Notes: generated by a model from the letters alone, not told the origin. 64,000 nucleotides of DNA from Sphingobacterium sp. FBM7-1 (GCF_020687765.1 NZ_JAJEWJ010000004.1:224302-288301), one strand, 5' to 3'. Shown: positions 34,890-44,493, counted from the stretch's first letter. Translations and numbers: made by a program.

Positions 34890-36899
34890 CTATTTAATTA
34901 GCAGATAAAGTATTCCCAAAACAACAATGGTCAATGCAAAACCCAGATAGTTTTGTAATTGGCCATTTTGAACATGTCGGACGAGGTGGCCGATGTAATA
35001 CGTGGTGCCGGCGACCAGGTTGACCAGTCCGTCCACGATATATTTGTCTATCCAATAGACCACCACGGCCAGTTGACGCACGAACCACGCAAAAAATGTA
35101 GTCATTCCGTCTACCACACGGCGATCGAATGCATAAAGATGGCGACTAAGGCCTACGGTTCCTTTTACAAAAACACGATCGTTAAACTCATCTAAATAGC
35201 CTTGTTTATAGGCAAACCGCACGAGCGGATTGTTCGCCGATAGTGGATATTTTTCTTTTACATACCACTGCCAGCCGATAAACCAGGCTAAAACGGCCCC
35301 TCCTGTTAAAATAACCGGTATAAATATATGGGCTGATGCAAGGGCAGGGTAGGTTGTAGTTGTTTCCAAAGCATGTATAATCCAAGCGCTATGGTAATCC
35401 GTTAAGGATGTTCCAAAGAGCGGAAACAAGCTTCCGGCTGCAAGGAAAAACATCGGTATGAGCATCGCTTTAGGCGCCTCATGGAAAGGGGTACCTGCTT
35501 CGAACACGGTATGATATTTGAAAGAACCGAAAAATGTTTTAAAAATAAGTCGTCCGATATAAAAAGCAGTAAATAGGCTCACGACAATCAGCAGTATAGG
35601 AATCAAGAGGTAAACGCCCCCCAGTTGGCTTGCCCATTCATAGGCGCTGATGACGATACTGTCCTTCGAAAGATAACCTGAAGTTAGGGGGAATCCGGCC
35701 AACGACAGGGATGCGATGACCATACATATAAAGGTCTTCGGCATAATCTGGCGTAGACCACCCATGTTACGCATATCCTGCGGATCGATATCGAGTTGTG
35801 TCTTAGCTTTAAAATGAGCTAACTCGTGGATAACTGCCCCTGCACATAAAAAAAGCAGACATTTAAAAAAAGCATGTGTGGCAAGATGGAACATAGCGGC
35901 ATCCCACGCTCCGATACCCACACCTACCATCATAAATCCCAATTGAGAAACGGTCGAAAAGGCGAGTACTTTTTTAATATCATATTGCCCCAAAGCAAAT
36001 ACTGCCGCAGAGAGGGCTGTCAATGTACCGATAAGCGTGATAACGAGCAAAACGGTCGAATTGAACAAAGGGAAAACGGTACAAAGTAGAAATACACCCG
36101 CAGCAACCATCGTAGCGGCATGGATAAGAGAAGACACGGAAGTAGGTCCTTCCATCGCGTCAGCTAACCATACATGTAATGGAAACTGCGCCGATTTTGC
36201 CATAGCTCCCAAAAAAAAGGCCAAACCAGCAAAGGTTAACCAACCGGTGTTTTTGTCACTGGGTAGCAGGGCTTCGGCCGGATTAAACAATACCGATAGG
36301 TCTAAGGTTCCACAGTTAGCATAAACCAATCCTATCCCCACGAGGAAACCAATGTCACCGATTCTATTAATCAGGAATGCTTTTTTATTCGCTTGTACAG
36401 CAGACTCTTTCGTAAACCAAAAGCCGATCAGTAAGTAGGATGCAAAACCCACTAATTCCCAAAAAATGTAAAGTTGCAGCAGATTGAGGGACACGGTGAG
36501 TCCTAACATCGCGAAACAGAACAAACTGAGGTACATCCAATAACGGTGTATACCAGGGTCTCCTTTCATATAGGACCGAGAATAAATATGTACTGGCAAT
36601 GCGATGATACAAACGATCAGTTGCATTAAAGCCGTGAGGTTATTGAGAAGAATGCCGATGTGAAGGCTATGTTCGCCAATGGTGAACCATGTCCATTTTT
36701 GCAGCAAGGTCGTTTCGTTCCAGATCGGTAAAAATACGCCGAACAGGCTAATTATGGTGCTCGCGATAATAGCTGTTAAAGCGATATTGCCCGAGATAGA
36801 CTTTTTGCCTAATGCCGCTTGTAGGACGAAGGCCAACAGCGGTAACAGCATAACAAGGATGCTGGCAATAATGGGCGATATAGAGAGTGCCGTATTCAC
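34890..36899 (-). CDS. nuoL: NADH-quinone oxidoreductase subunit L
   Basis: A 669-residue subunit, the largest antiporter-like protein of complex I, at the far end of the membrane arm. It has the 14-helix core with FAGLAFFLGAMAKSAQFPLHVWLADAMEGPTSVSSLIHAATMVAAGVFL and a long C-terminal lateral helix and final helix anchoring it to the others. The start is GTG at 36899, two bases after the nuoK stop. Confidence 0.98.
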   Translation of the reverse strand: MNTALSISPIIASILVMLLPLLAFVLQAALGKKSISGNIALTAIIASTIISLFGVFLPIWNETTLLQKWTWFTIGEHSLHIGILLNNLTALMQLIVCIIALPVHIYSRSYMKGDPGIHRYWMYLSLFCFAMLGLTVSLNLLQLYIFWELVGFASYLLIGFWFTKESAVQANKKAFLINRIGDIGFLVGIGLVYANCGTLDLSVLFNPAEALLPSDKNTGWLTFAGLAFFLGAMAKSAQFPLHVWLADAMEGPTSVSSLIHAATMVAAGVFLLCTVFPLFNSTVLLVITLIGTLTALSAAVFALGQYDIKKVLAFSTVSQLGFMMVGVGIGAWDAAMFHLATHAFFKCLLFLCAGAVIHELAHFKAKTQLDIDPQDMRNMGGLRQIMPKTFICMVIASLSLAGFPLTSGYLSKDSIVISAYEWASQLGGVYLLIPILLIVVSLFTAFYIGRLIFKTFFGSFKYHTVFEAGTPFHEAPKAMLIPMFFLAAGSLFPLFGTSLTDYHSAWIIHALETTTTYPALASAHIFIPVILTGGAVLAWFIGWQWYVKEKYPLSANNPLVRFAYKQGYLDEFNDRVFVKGTVGLSRHLYAFDRRVVDGMTTFFAWFVRQLAVVVYWIDKYIVDGLVNLVAGTTYYIGHLVRHVQNGQLQNYLGFALTIVVLGILYLLIK

Positions 36900-36901
36900 G
36901 C

Positions 36902-37207
36902 TTAATCTTTTAATTCGTGGATATGCTCCGGGTTAATGGTTTTAAAGTGTCGGTAGACATTGAGGATAAGCGCAAGCCCTACCGCTACGGCTGCTGCAGC
37001 TAAAACGATGGCAAATAGCGCAAAGACCTGGCCGCCATAATTTAATTTATCGTATTTTCCGAACGCCACAAAATTCAATATTGCGGCATTAATCATCAGT
37101 TCGATACCTACGAGGATCATAATTGCATTGCGCTTCGCTAAGACAGCATATAGCCCTATGCAGAAAATGCACGCGCTGACGACTAAGAAGTGCGTAAGTG
37201 TAATCAT
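36902..37207 (-). CDS. nuoK: NADH-quinone oxidoreductase subunit K
   Basis: A 101-residue, three-helix membrane subunit of complex I (ND4L family). The helix-2 motif with its channel Glu is in MILVGIELMINAAILNFVAF, and a second Glu-containing region follows. The ATG overlaps the nuoJ stop by four bases (ATGA). Confidence 0.97.
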   Translation of the reverse strand: MITLTHFLVVSACIFCIGLYAVLAKRNAIMILVGIELMINAAILNFVAFGKYDKLNYGGQVFALFAIVLAAAAVAVGLALILNVYRHFKTINPEHIHELKD

Positions 37208-37752
37208 TTGTTGCTCTCCTTTCGGGATAAGTGCGCCGCTCCAATAAGGGTCATCATCAGAAAAACGGATATGATTTCAAACGGTAACACGTACTGAGTC
37301 ATAAATTTAAAACCCAGGACTTTGATGTTGTTGTCTGTCGGTAAGATCATTTTGCCTTTGGCTTCAGATTGCGCGATCCATTGAGGCATCTGTTGTGACC
37401 AGCTAAGATAGCTGTACACCATCAAGCTTAGGAAGGCAATAACCAAGACCAGTGCCTGCCAGTTCGGTAAGGATATGAAACGTCCGGAAGTGGATTGCAG
37501 ATCGGCCAATAATTCCTTATTAGATAGCATAAAGGCAAATATCAATAGGATAAGCACCCCACCCACATATATTAAAATCTGGGTGATAGCGATAAAGTCT
37601 GCCAGCGCGAACAGATAAAGTCCGGCCATCGCGAAAAGAACTACGAAAAGTAAAAACAACGCTCGAGCAGTGTTACGTATATGAACCAATAAAAGAGCAG
37701 ATAGGATCGCGACACCAGCAAAAGCATAGAATAGGAAAGACTCTATCATCAT
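37204..37752 (-). CDS. nuoJ: NADH-quinone oxidoreductase subunit J
   Basis: About 182 residues from the ATG at 37752; the codon right after is also ATG. The longer upstream frame runs inside nuoI and is not coding. Five helices with the ND6-type motif [21 protein letters not shown] and a Phe/Tyr-rich third helix (pi-bulge region) are visible. The start overlaps the nuoI stop (ATGA), the end overlaps nuoK. Confidence 0.96.
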   Translation of the reverse strand: MMIESFLFYAFAGVAILSALLLVHIRNTARALFLLFVVLFAMAGLYLFALADFIAITQILIYVGGVLILLIFAFMLSNKELLADLQSTSGRFISLPNWQALVLVIAFLSLMVYSYLSWSQQMPQWIAQSEAKGKMILPTDNNIKVLGFKFMTQYVLPFEIISVFLMMTLIGAAHLSRKESNK

Positions 37753-38315
37753 TGTTTTTTCTTCGCCGCCTCCTTGTCGGCTTGAAAGCGTGTCCACTCT
37801 TCTTTTCGTTGCGCGATCTCTTCGTCCGTCATATCCGAGAAACCGTAAATCAAATCCGTTAGTTTCGTAGTGGTTCGGTCGTATTGATCGGTCATGGTAA
37901 TACATTCCGTAGGGCATACTACTGTACACAGCCCGCAGTACATACATTTGGCCATGTCAATATCAAACTTTTCCGGATACAGGCGTTTGACACTGCCGTC
38001 CGATGTTTTCCCGATGACGCCTACGGATTTGATGGATTGAATATCAATACAATCTACCGGACAAGCTTTTGCACATAAGTCACAGACGATACAATCGTCG
38101 ATATCGACCTGCAGCTGATAGCGCCCGACTTCTGGAATGGGCATCTTCTCCTTGGGATATTGTACGGTAGCAACGCCCTCTTGTTGTTTGAAATAATTTT
38201 CGTTGCGGATATCGCGTATTTCACGTGACTTACGGGCACCAAACAAGTGTCTGACCGTAAGGTATAAACCTTTAACAGCAGTCATAAATCCTTGTATGGT
38301 TGTTTTTAGTATCAA
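37749..38315 (-). CDS. nuoI: NADH-quinone oxidoreductase subunit I
   Basis: About 188 residues. A TTG at 38315 was chosen as start because a clear AGGAG (38321-38325) sits five bases before it and the start falls ten bases after the nuoH stop; an ATG much further upstream would overlap nuoH by 50 bases. Two 4Fe-4S motifs are present, [12 protein letters not shown] and [12 protein letters not shown], holding clusters N6a and N6b that pass electrons to NuoB. The Lys-rich C-terminus is extended. Confidence 0.95.
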   Translation of the reverse strand: MILKTTIQGFMTAVKGLYLTVRHLFGARKSREIRDIRNENYFKQQEGVATVQYPKEKMPIPEVGRYQLQVDIDDCIVCDLCAKACPVDCIDIQSIKSVGVIGKTSDGSVKRLYPEKFDIDMAKCMYCGLCTVVCPTECITMTDQYDRTTTKLTDLIYGFSDMTDEEIAQRKEEWTRFQADKEAAKKKQ

Positions 38316-38325
38316 ATTTTCTCCT

Positions 38326-39399
38326 CTATAATATAACCAATATTCGCCATAAACCCGATATAGCCATACAAACAAATGCTAGTGGGATTAAGACTTTCCA
38401 ACATAGCGTCAATAGCTGGTCGGCTCGAAAACGAGGTAGGGTCCATCGGATCCACATCTGTACACCGACAATAGCCAACGATTTCAACAAAGTCCAAGCG
38501 ATACCCCAGCCCAATCCCGTGGTCCAGTCTGCTAGGCGTAAACTTCCGATGTTGGGTAGTGGGCTGTTCCATCCGCCTAAGAAAATAACAACACCCAAGA
38601 TAGCAACAAGAAACATCATCGCATATTCAGCGAGAAACAAAAAAGCAAATTTAATTCCGCCGTACTCGGTATGGAAACCTCCGATAAGCTCCGATTCAGC
38701 TTCGGGAATATCAAAGGGTGCACGATTACATTCTGCCAATGAGGCGATGAAGAAAATGGCATACACGATCAGCAGGTGTGGGGCTTGGAAAATGTGCCAA
38801 GCAAATATACCACCCACGTCAGTCACATCCCAAAATCCCATAAAATAAATCTGCTCCGGCGAAGCGATCCCTTGCAGGTAAGCGATGTCGTTCAGATTCA
38901 GCGTCTGCGTAATCATCACGGCAGCGATAAGCGATAGTCCCACCGGTAATTCGTAGGAGACCATCTGCGAGATAGCTCGGATGGATCCTAATAACGAATA
39001 CTTATTATTTGATCCCCAGCCAGCCATTAAAATGCCAATAGCATCAATAGATACCACGGCCATAATAAAAAAGAGTCCGGTGTTGGTGTTGGCCGGGATA
39101 AAGTCGGGCGCCCAAGGTACCACGCTAAACCCTATAAAGACCGCTGCAAAAATAACGACAGGAGCTATCGCAAACAAAATCCTATCGGCTGCGGATGGAG
39201 TAATAAATTCCTTCTGTAATAGCTTTAATATATCTGCCAAGGTTTGGATCAGACCATATTTCCCCGTTTCCATCGGGCCCAGGCGATCTTGCACAAAACC
39301 TGCTATTTTACGCTCAGCATAGACGGCAAACAGCGTAAATCCAGCAATAAATGAAAAGATTGCTAGTGGTACAAGGATATGGATAATAAGATCGGCCAA
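38326..39399 (-). CDS. nuoH: NADH-quinone oxidoreductase subunit H
   Basis: A 357-residue membrane subunit (ND1 family) forming the quinone chamber. Recognisable blocks: [48 protein letters not shown], and [32 protein letters not shown] with the loop that couples quinone chemistry to pumping. The start is a TTG (39399) with no ATG possible nearby. It is the first gene of the operon nuoHIJKLMN, and a TATGTTTG box at 39431-39438 is its probable promoter. Confidence 0.97.
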   Translation of the reverse strand: MADLIIHILVPLAIFSFIAGFTLFAVYAERKIAGFVQDRLGPMETGKYGLIQTLADILKLLQKEFITPSAADRILFAIAPVVIFAAVFIGFSVVPWAPDFIPANTNTGLFFIMAVVSIDAIGILMAGWGSNNKYSLLGSIRAISQMVSYELPVGLSLIAAVMITQTLNLNDIAYLQGIASPEQIYFMGFWDVTDVGGIFAWHIFQAPHLLIVYAIFFIASLAECNRAPFDIPEAESELIGGFHTEYGGIKFAFLFLAEYAMMFLVAILGVVIFLGGWNSPLPNIGSLRLADWTTGLGWGIAWTLLKSLAIVGVQMWIRWTLPRFRADQLLTLCWKVLIPLAFVCMAISGLWRILVIL

Positions 39400-39430
39400 T
39401 TCGTCTTTTTAGAATAGTTCTTAATTGATG

Positions 39431-39438
39431 CAAACATA
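39431..39438 (-). promoter_or_regulatory. -7 box (TATGTTTG) of the nuoHIJKLMN operon
   Basis: Exact TAnnTTTG on the minus strand about 32 bases before the nuoH start. A -33 TTTG occurs only at a short distance (12 bases), so the call rests on the -7 box. Confidence 0.5.
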
Positions 39439-39589
39439 CGGAAAACGCAGCAAAACCCCATAATATTTAAAGAAAATATACTAGAATAGTAGATTTTATT
39501 TTAGATCCTTTAAAATATTCTTGTAGCTTAGGCTTTAAACCTTTCGTTTAATAGGGTATTCTAATATTGGAAAACTATTTAATTAGCAT

Positions 39590-40366
39590 ATGAAGAACCA
39601 TAACTTTATTTATTTAGCGGTCGTTGTCCTGTTGCTTGTGGGATGTGCCGTGCGGAAGCCTGCCGGTGATAGCGCAATCATTTTATCTGGAAAACAATGG
39701 CGCTTAGTGGAGCTTAACGGCGAAGCCGTTGCGGCGGAAATAAACGGTAAGATGCCGTTTCTGACGTTCGATGAAAAGAGCGGTCGTTACAGCGCTAGCG
39801 GCGGGTGTAATGGCCTGGGAGGGGAGTACACCTTGCAGAAAAATAATCGTATTTCCTTTGCTCGCGGTATGTCTACGATGATGGCATGTGAAGATATGCA
39901 TATCGAAAATGGTTTTCGTAAGTTGTTTGATGAAGTGGATACCTATACGATAACCGGAGATACCTTGCATTTATCAAAAGGAAAGAATGGAGCAGCACTC
40001 GCGAAGTTCGTCTCGGTGCTTAATCAATCGGATAAGTTGGCGGGTACTTGGGAGTTGGATTATATCTTGGACCCCGCAATAGATTTTGAAGAATTGTATG
40101 CAAATAGGAAGCCTACGATTACCTTTGATGTGCCAGAAAAGAAGGTGAATGGCAACAGTAGCTGTAATAACTTTTCCGGGAATGTAAAGATCGATGGGCA
40201 TGCGATTTCATTTGGTCCGCTGATGTCGACCAAAATGGCCTGTCCGGGTAATGGTGAGCAAGTGTTCTTCAAAAACATAGAACGCGTTACCAGTTTTGAT
40301 GTGCAAGATAGCGTGCTGACGATGATCATGGATGATATCGTTGTGATGCGGTGGCAGAAAAAATAG
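39590..40366 (+). CDS. META-domain (HslJ-like) lipoprotein
   Basis: A 258-residue lipoprotein with signal peptide and lipobox LLVGC (Cys19). It contains two META/DUF306 domains in tandem: residues about 31-140, with ISGKQW-like W-R-L-V-E-L-N-G, a C-N-G-L-G-G-E-Y motif and T-M-M-A-C, and about 145-257 with AGTWELDYI, S-C-N-N-F-S-G and S-T-K-M-A-C-P. The repeated S-G-C-N/S-C-N-N and M-x-C pairs mark each domain, and each carries a Cys pair. META lipoproteins like HslJ are linked to heat or novobiocin resistance in E. coli, but the molecular role is unknown. It is transcribed alone and converges on gltA. Confidence 0.88.
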   Translation: MKNHNFIYLAVVVLLLVGCAVRKPAGDSAIILSGKQWRLVELNGEAVAAEINGKMPFLTFDEKSGRYSASGGCNGLGGEYTLQKNNRISFARGMSTMMACEDMHIENGFRKLFDEVDTYTITGDTLHLSKGKNGAALAKFVSVLNQSDKLAGTWELDYILDPAIDFEELYANRKPTITFDVPEKKVNGNSSCNNFSGNVKIDGHAISFGPLMSTKMACPGNGEQVFFKNIERVTSFDVQDSVLTMIMDDIVVMRWQKK

Positions 40367-40373
40367 ATTATAA

Positions 40374-40410
40374 AAAAAACGCGATGAGTTCAGTTTTCAT
40401 CGCGTTTTTT
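40374..40410. terminator. Bidirectional terminator between the META gene and gltA
   Basis: A perfect 14-bp stem (40374-40387 with 40397-40410) with A6 and T6 at its ends, placed between convergent genes. Confidence 0.92.
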
Positions 40411-40422
40411 ATAGTTAATAGC

Positions 40423-41709
40423 TTATCGCTTATCAAAATCTACGTAATCGCGTTTTGTCGCGCCCACATATACTTGACGCGGACGTCCGATAGGCTCTTT
40501 ATTGTCGCGCATTTCTTTCCACTGCGCAATCCACCCCGGTAAACGGCCTAAAGCAAACAATACCGTAAACATATCCGATTCAAATCCTAATGCACGGTAA
40601 ATGATACCGGAATAGAAATCGACATTTGGATATAATTTTCTATCTACAAAATATTGATCGTTTAACGCTGCTTCTTCCAGTTTTTTGGCGATGTCTAATA
40701 CAGGATCTTCCACCCCTAATTTTTCCAAAATGTCATCACATGCTTTTTTGATGATTTTCGCTCGCGGATCAAAGTTTTTGTATACCCGATGTCCGAAGCC
40801 CATCAGGCGGAACGGATCATTTTTATCTTTTGCTTTTGCAAGGTACTTATCCGCGTCGCCACCGTCATTTTTGATAGCTTCCAACATTTCAATTACCGCT
40901 TGGTTAGCGCCGCCATGTAACGGACCCCATAAAGCATTGATACCTGCCGATATGGAAGCATATAAATTCGCGTTAGATGATCCTACAATACGCACAGTAG
41001 ATGTCGAGCAGTTTTGTTCGTGATCTGCATGTAGAATCAATAATTTGTGCATCGCGCTGATCACAACCGGATCAAAGGTTGTTTCGCCGGTAACTTCTCC
41101 AAAAATCATATTGAGGAAATTCTCAATATAACCGAAGTTATTTTTAGGATAGACCACCGGTTGGCCTAATGATTTTTTTTGAATCCAAGACACGATCGTC
41201 GGCATTTTTGCCAATAGGTTGATAATTGTTTTGTTATCTTCCTCTTCAGATGCGTTTGGATTTAAGGATTCCGGATAGAATGCAGATAAAGCGCCTACCA
41301 AACAAGACAATTGCCCCATAGGGTGCGATTTGGAAGGGAAACCTACGAAGAAATTCTTCATGTCTTCGTGGATCATCATTTGCTTTCTAATTGCAGAACG
41401 GAACTCCTCTAACACCTCTTTTGTCGGAAGCTCACCGTATATTAGGAGATAAGCGACCTCTAGAAAAGTTGATTTTTCGGCTAACTGTTCAATAGGATAG
41501 CCTCTGTAATGCAAAATTCCCTCTTCGCCATCGAGAAAAGTAATGGCGCTCTCCGTAGAGCCGGTATTTTTAAATCCTGGATCGAGTGTAATATATCCCG
41601 ACTCACCTCTTAATTTGGAGATGTTAATCGCTTTTTCGTTTTCAGTACCAATAACAACTGGCAATTCATATGATTTTCCGCCTAAATTTATTGTTGCTTT
41701 ATCCGACAT
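40423..41709 (-). CDS. gltA: Citrate synthase
   Basis: A 428-residue type II citrate synthase that joins acetyl-CoA and oxaloacetate at the entry to the TCA cycle. Active-site segments: ILHADHEQNCSTSTVRIVGSSNANLYASISAGINALWGPLHGGANQAV (catalytic His), LMGFGHRVYKNFDPRAK (His, Arg), and DFYSGIIYRALGF with the catalytic Asp. The N-terminal domain with the Y-P-I-E-Q-L-A block is full length, as in the hexameric Gram-negative form. It is monocistronic with its own terminator; no consensus -7 box was recognised upstream. Confidence 0.98.
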   Translation of the reverse strand: MSDKATINLGGKSYELPVVIGTENEKAINISKLRGESGYITLDPGFKNTGSTESAITFLDGEEGILHYRGYPIEQLAEKSTFLEVAYLLIYGELPTKEVLEEFRSAIRKQMMIHEDMKNFFVGFPSKSHPMGQLSCLVGALSAFYPESLNPNASEEEDNKTIINLLAKMPTIVSWIQKKSLGQPVVYPKNNFGYIENFLNMIFGEVTGETTFDPVVISAMHKLLILHADHEQNCSTSTVRIVGSSNANLYASISAGINALWGPLHGGANQAVIEMLEAIKNDGGDADKYLAKAKDKNDPFRLMGFGHRVYKNFDPRAKIIKKACDDILEKLGVEDPVLDIAKKLEEAALNDQYFVDRKLYPNVDFYSGIIYRALGFESDMFTVLFALGRLPGWIAQWKEMRDNKEPIGRPRQVYVGATKRDYVDFDKR

Positions 41710-41849
41710 ATGTTAATAATCTAAATAATCTCTATTTTACAAATGTTAAAAAAATCGGTGATAATTCCTAACAGTGATAGCGTTTAAATAGTAAAGAATT
41801 GTTAGTTGATATAGTTTCGTGTGTATCTTACGGAAGATCGGATGGTTGT

Positions 41850-42413
41850 TTACTTTGTATTTAAATTCGTCATCGTTAATTCGATGCCGATATGGACAAA
41901 GCTTTGTACCATCTTCACGGCGCGATCTATGAGTGCAGGTAATTCCTTTTGCTCATCGCGCTCGAAAGGGCTCAATACATAATCTACTTGACGTCCTTTT
42001 GGGAAATTATCGCCTATGCCGAAACGTAAACGAGGGTAGTTTTGTCCGCCACAAGTAGCCTCTATAGAGCGTAGTCCGTTATGGCCTGCAGCGGAACCTT
42101 TCGGTTTGATTCGCAGCGAACCAAATGGAATAGCAAGATCGTCTACCACAACTAGTACATTTTGTATCGGAACTTTTAGCTCCTGCATCCAATAGTTGAC
42201 GGCCTTGCCACTTAAATTCATAAATGTCGTAGGCTTAATCATGTATACGTTTCTGCCTTTAAGTTTAAATTCCGTGTAGTAGGCAAGCTTCATCAATGAC
42301 CAGGTCGCCCCAGCTTGGTTTGCAGCTTCGTCTGCTACCATAAAACCGATGTTATGGCGCGTATCCGCATATTCTTTGCCAATGTTGCCTAGTCCGACGA
42401 TTAAGTAATTCAT
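41850..42413 (-). CDS. pth: Peptidyl-tRNA hydrolase
   Basis: A 187-residue Pth that frees tRNA from stalled peptidyl-tRNA. Conserved features: LIVGLGNIGKEYADTRHNIGFMVAD (catalytic His20), K-P-T-T-F-M-N-L-S-G, VVVDDLAIPFGSLRIKPKGSAAGHNGLRSIE (His at the active site), and PRLRFGIG. It follows rplY on the minus strand, the common arrangement, with a perfect palindrome between them. Confidence 0.97.
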   Translation of the reverse strand: MNYLIVGLGNIGKEYADTRHNIGFMVADEAANQAGATWSLMKLAYYTEFKLKGRNVYMIKPTTFMNLSGKAVNYWMQELKVPIQNVLVVVDDLAIPFGSLRIKPKGSAAGHNGLRSIEATCGGQNYPRLRFGIGDNFPKGRQVDYVLSPFERDEQKELPALIDRAVKMVQSFVHIGIELTMTNLNTK

Positions 42414-42437
42414 GAATGCAAAGATAGGAATTAGATG

Positions 42438-42491
42438 TTAGACAAATAAAAAAGCATCGCAACATGTTGCGATGCTTTTTTATTTGTCTAA
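42438..42491. repeat. 54-bp perfect palindrome between rplY and pth
   Basis: The arms 42438-42464 and 42465-42491 are exact reverse complements (27 bases each), with a GC-rich centre flanked by A6 and T6 runs. It reads as a strong bidirectional terminator, yet it lies inside an apparent rplY-pth unit. It could attenuate pth expression. Confidence 0.9.
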
Positions 42492-42502
42492 ATACCTCGG
42501 TA

Positions 42503-43099
42503 TTATTTCTTGCCGCCTTTTGCTGCTTTCGCTGCTTCTTGCTCTGCTTGACGCAATGCACGAGACATGATAACAGATACGATTGTATCATCTGCGTTGT
42601 TAAGGATTTTAGCGTTTGCCAACTCCACTTGTTCAACACGGTAAGATTTACCAACTTCCAAAGATTCCATAGGAACAAGGATTTCTTGAGGAAGGTCATT
42701 AGGTAACGCTTTTACACGTAAGCTACGTAATTTCTGAACGAGTTTACCCCCCATTTTAACACCCGGAGAATCTCCAGTCAATTTGATAGGGATGTTTACA
42801 GAAACTTGTTTGTCGTCAAACAATTCTAAAAAGTCCACGTGTGTTACTAAATCAGTAAGTGGGTGGAATTGTGCATCCTGAACAATAGCACGTGTTTTTT
42901 TGCCGTCGATATCCAATTCTACGAATACTACATCTGCAGTATAAAGAACAGATTTCAAATCAGCTGCGGATACAGCAAGGTGGGTTTGTTCTTTACCACC
43001 ATAAAGAACTGCAGGAATCTTTCCTTCGTAACGCAATTCTTTTGCATCTCTTTTCCCTACGTTCTGTCTAACAGAACCGCTAATAGCAATTGATTTCAT
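42503..43099 (-). CDS. rplY: 50S ribosomal protein L25/general stress protein Ctc
   Basis: A 198-residue long-form L25 (TL5/CTC). The N-terminal part is the 5S-rRNA-binding beta domain (GSVRQNVGKRDAKELRYEGKIPAVLYGGKE), followed by the CTC extension (residues about 95-180: VNIPIKLTGDSPGVKMGG, MESLEVGKSYRVEQVELANAK). The tail is Lys/Ala-rich (EQEAAKAAKGGKK). A promoter with exact spacing lies 33 bases upstream. It is transcribed away from tRNA-Gln and prs, so the usual prs-rplY-pth order is here divergent. Confidence 0.95.
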   Translation of the reverse strand: MKSIAISGSVRQNVGKRDAKELRYEGKIPAVLYGGKEQTHLAVSAADLKSVLYTADVVFVELDIDGKKTRAIVQDAQFHPLTDLVTHVDFLELFDDKQVSVNIPIKLTGDSPGVKMGGKLVQKLRSLRVKALPNDLPQEILVPMESLEVGKSYRVEQVELANAKILNNADDTIVSVIMSRALRQAEQEAAKAAKGGKK

Positions 43100-43131
43100 C
43101 TAATTTGTTTTAAATTATCTAAATTGACGGG

Positions 43132-43162
43132 CAAAAATACGGTATTTTTTTGATTAAGCAAA
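43132..43162 (-). promoter_or_regulatory. Promoter of rplY
   Basis: TTTG at 43159-43162, a 19-base spacer and TATTTTTG at 43132-43139 on the minus strand, a close match to the Bacteroidota consensus. Confidence 0.75.
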
Positions 43163-43289
43163 TTAATTTAACGTCTTGTTGCTGTTCTTTATCACCTTGC
43201 AAATCACTCCTCTGAAAAGATAGCTAGACTTGTTGGCATGATGTGTGTCCGCGTTAACGGGTATATAATGCGATCAGTTACTTTAACTT

Positions 43290-43319
43290 TTTGTTTTAGA
43301 AAACATTTGGCTAACTTTG
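43290..43319 (+). promoter_or_regulatory. Promoter of tRNA-Gln
   Basis: TTTG at 43290-43293, an 18-base spacer and TAACTTTG at 43312-43319; predicted start about 20 bases before the mature tRNA. Confidence 0.75.
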
Positions 43320-43346
43320 TGGCAAAATTAAGTTAATCTTAGAGAT

Positions 43347-43417
43347 TGTCCGATAGTATAAGGGTAGTACAAGTGATTTTGGTTCATTTAGTCTTGGTTC
43401 GAATCCAGGTCGGACAA
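43347..43417 (+). tRNA. tRNA-Gln (anticodon UUG)
   Basis: Seven-base acceptor stem (TGTCCGA/TCGGACA), D arm with GGGTAGT-like loop, anticodon stem AGTGA/TCATT around loop TTTTGGT giving anticodon UUG, and T arm with GGTTCGAATCC. CCA is not encoded. prs follows 66 bases downstream. Confidence 0.95.
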
Positions 43418-43483
43418 CTTTTTTTGATGACTTCTTCTAATTGGAAATATTTAAATAACTCCAACATAAAAAACGCATAAGAA

Positions 43484-44440
43484 ATGCCTTTGCAATTTAA
43501 CACGGTGAAGCTGTTCGCAGGCTCAGGAACAGTGGAATTAGCGGAAAAAATCTCCTCCTCTTATGGAAAGCCGCTCGGCGATATGACCTTATCCAAGTTT
43601 AGCGACGGGGAAATCCAGCCCTTTTACAATGAATCCATACGGGGGAGCGATGTATTTTTAATTCAATCCACAAACCAACCCACGGATAACCTTATCGAAC
43701 TTCTGTTGATGATTGATGCCGCTAAGCGTGCTTCGGCTCATTATATTACGGTAGTTGTTCCTTATTTCGGCTATGCTCGTCAGGACAGAAAAGATAAACC
43801 ACGGGTGGCGATCGGAGCAAAATTGATGGCAAATCTTATTATGGCTGCCGGGGCACATCGGATTATGACGATGGATTTGCATGCCGCACAGATACAGGCC
43901 TTTTTTGATATCCCTGTAGATCATCTGGACGGGTCGATTATATTTGTGCCTTACATCAAATCGTTGAACTTGCCAAATCTGACCATCGCTTCTCCAGATA
44001 TGGGTGGTTCATATCGTGCGCGGACGTTCGCTAAATTCTTCAACGCAGAAGTGATTATCTGTGATAAACGTCGTAAACGGGCGAACGAAATCGAATCGAT
44101 GTCTATTATTGGGGATGTAAAAGAGCAAGATGTGGTATTGATCGATGATATCTGCGATACAGCTGGAACACTATCAAAAGCAGCAGCGCTGATTATGGAA
44201 CACGGTGCGCGTTCCGTACGGGCAGTATGTACCCATGCTGTTTTGTCGGGCAAGGCTTACGATACGATCGAGAACTCAGTGTTAACAGAAATGATCGTTA
44301 CCGACACCATACAGCTGGATAAAGAAAGAGCGAAAAACTGTAGTAAAATTAAAGTGTTATCTACGGCTGATTTATTTGCCGGTGCCATTAAAAATGTAAA
44401 TGAACACGGATCGATTTCCGATCTGTTTGAGATTAAATAA
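43484..44440 (+). CDS. prs: Ribose-phosphate pyrophosphokinase
   Basis: A 318-residue PRPP synthase supplying purine, pyrimidine, His and Trp pathways. Class I motifs: FSDGEIQ, YARQDRKDKPR (ATP loop), MTMDLHAAQIQAFFDIPVDHL (catalytic His), RAKRAN-type K-R-R-K-R-A-N-E, and VVLIDDICDTAGTLSKAAALI (the PRPP-binding motif). It lies downstream of tRNA-Gln with no obvious own promoter and ends with a terminator. Confidence 0.98.
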   Translation: MPLQFNTVKLFAGSGTVELAEKISSSYGKPLGDMTLSKFSDGEIQPFYNESIRGSDVFLIQSTNQPTDNLIELLLMIDAAKRASAHYITVVVPYFGYARQDRKDKPRVAIGAKLMANLIMAAGAHRIMTMDLHAAQIQAFFDIPVDHLDGSIIFVPYIKSLNLPNLTIASPDMGGSYRARTFAKFFNAEVIICDKRRKRANEIESMSIIGDVKEQDVVLIDDICDTAGTLSKAAALIMEHGARSVRAVCTHAVLSGKAYDTIENSVLTEMIVTDTIQLDKERAKNCSKIKVLSTADLFAGAIKNVNEHGSISDLFEIK

Positions 44441-44463
44441 CGATAACCATATCGGTTGAAACA

Positions 44464-44493
44464 AAAAATGGCGACAGTAATGTCGCTATTTTT
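44464..44493 (+). terminator. Terminator of prs
   Basis: A 13-bp stem with one G-T pair (44464-44476 with 44481-44493), loop GTAA and a T5 end. Confidence 0.88.

Noticed and set aside
37753..37947. N-terminal extension of nuoJ
   Set aside because: The extra 65 codons lie wholly inside nuoI and lack a hydrophobic pattern; the ATG overlapping the nuoI stop is the better start.
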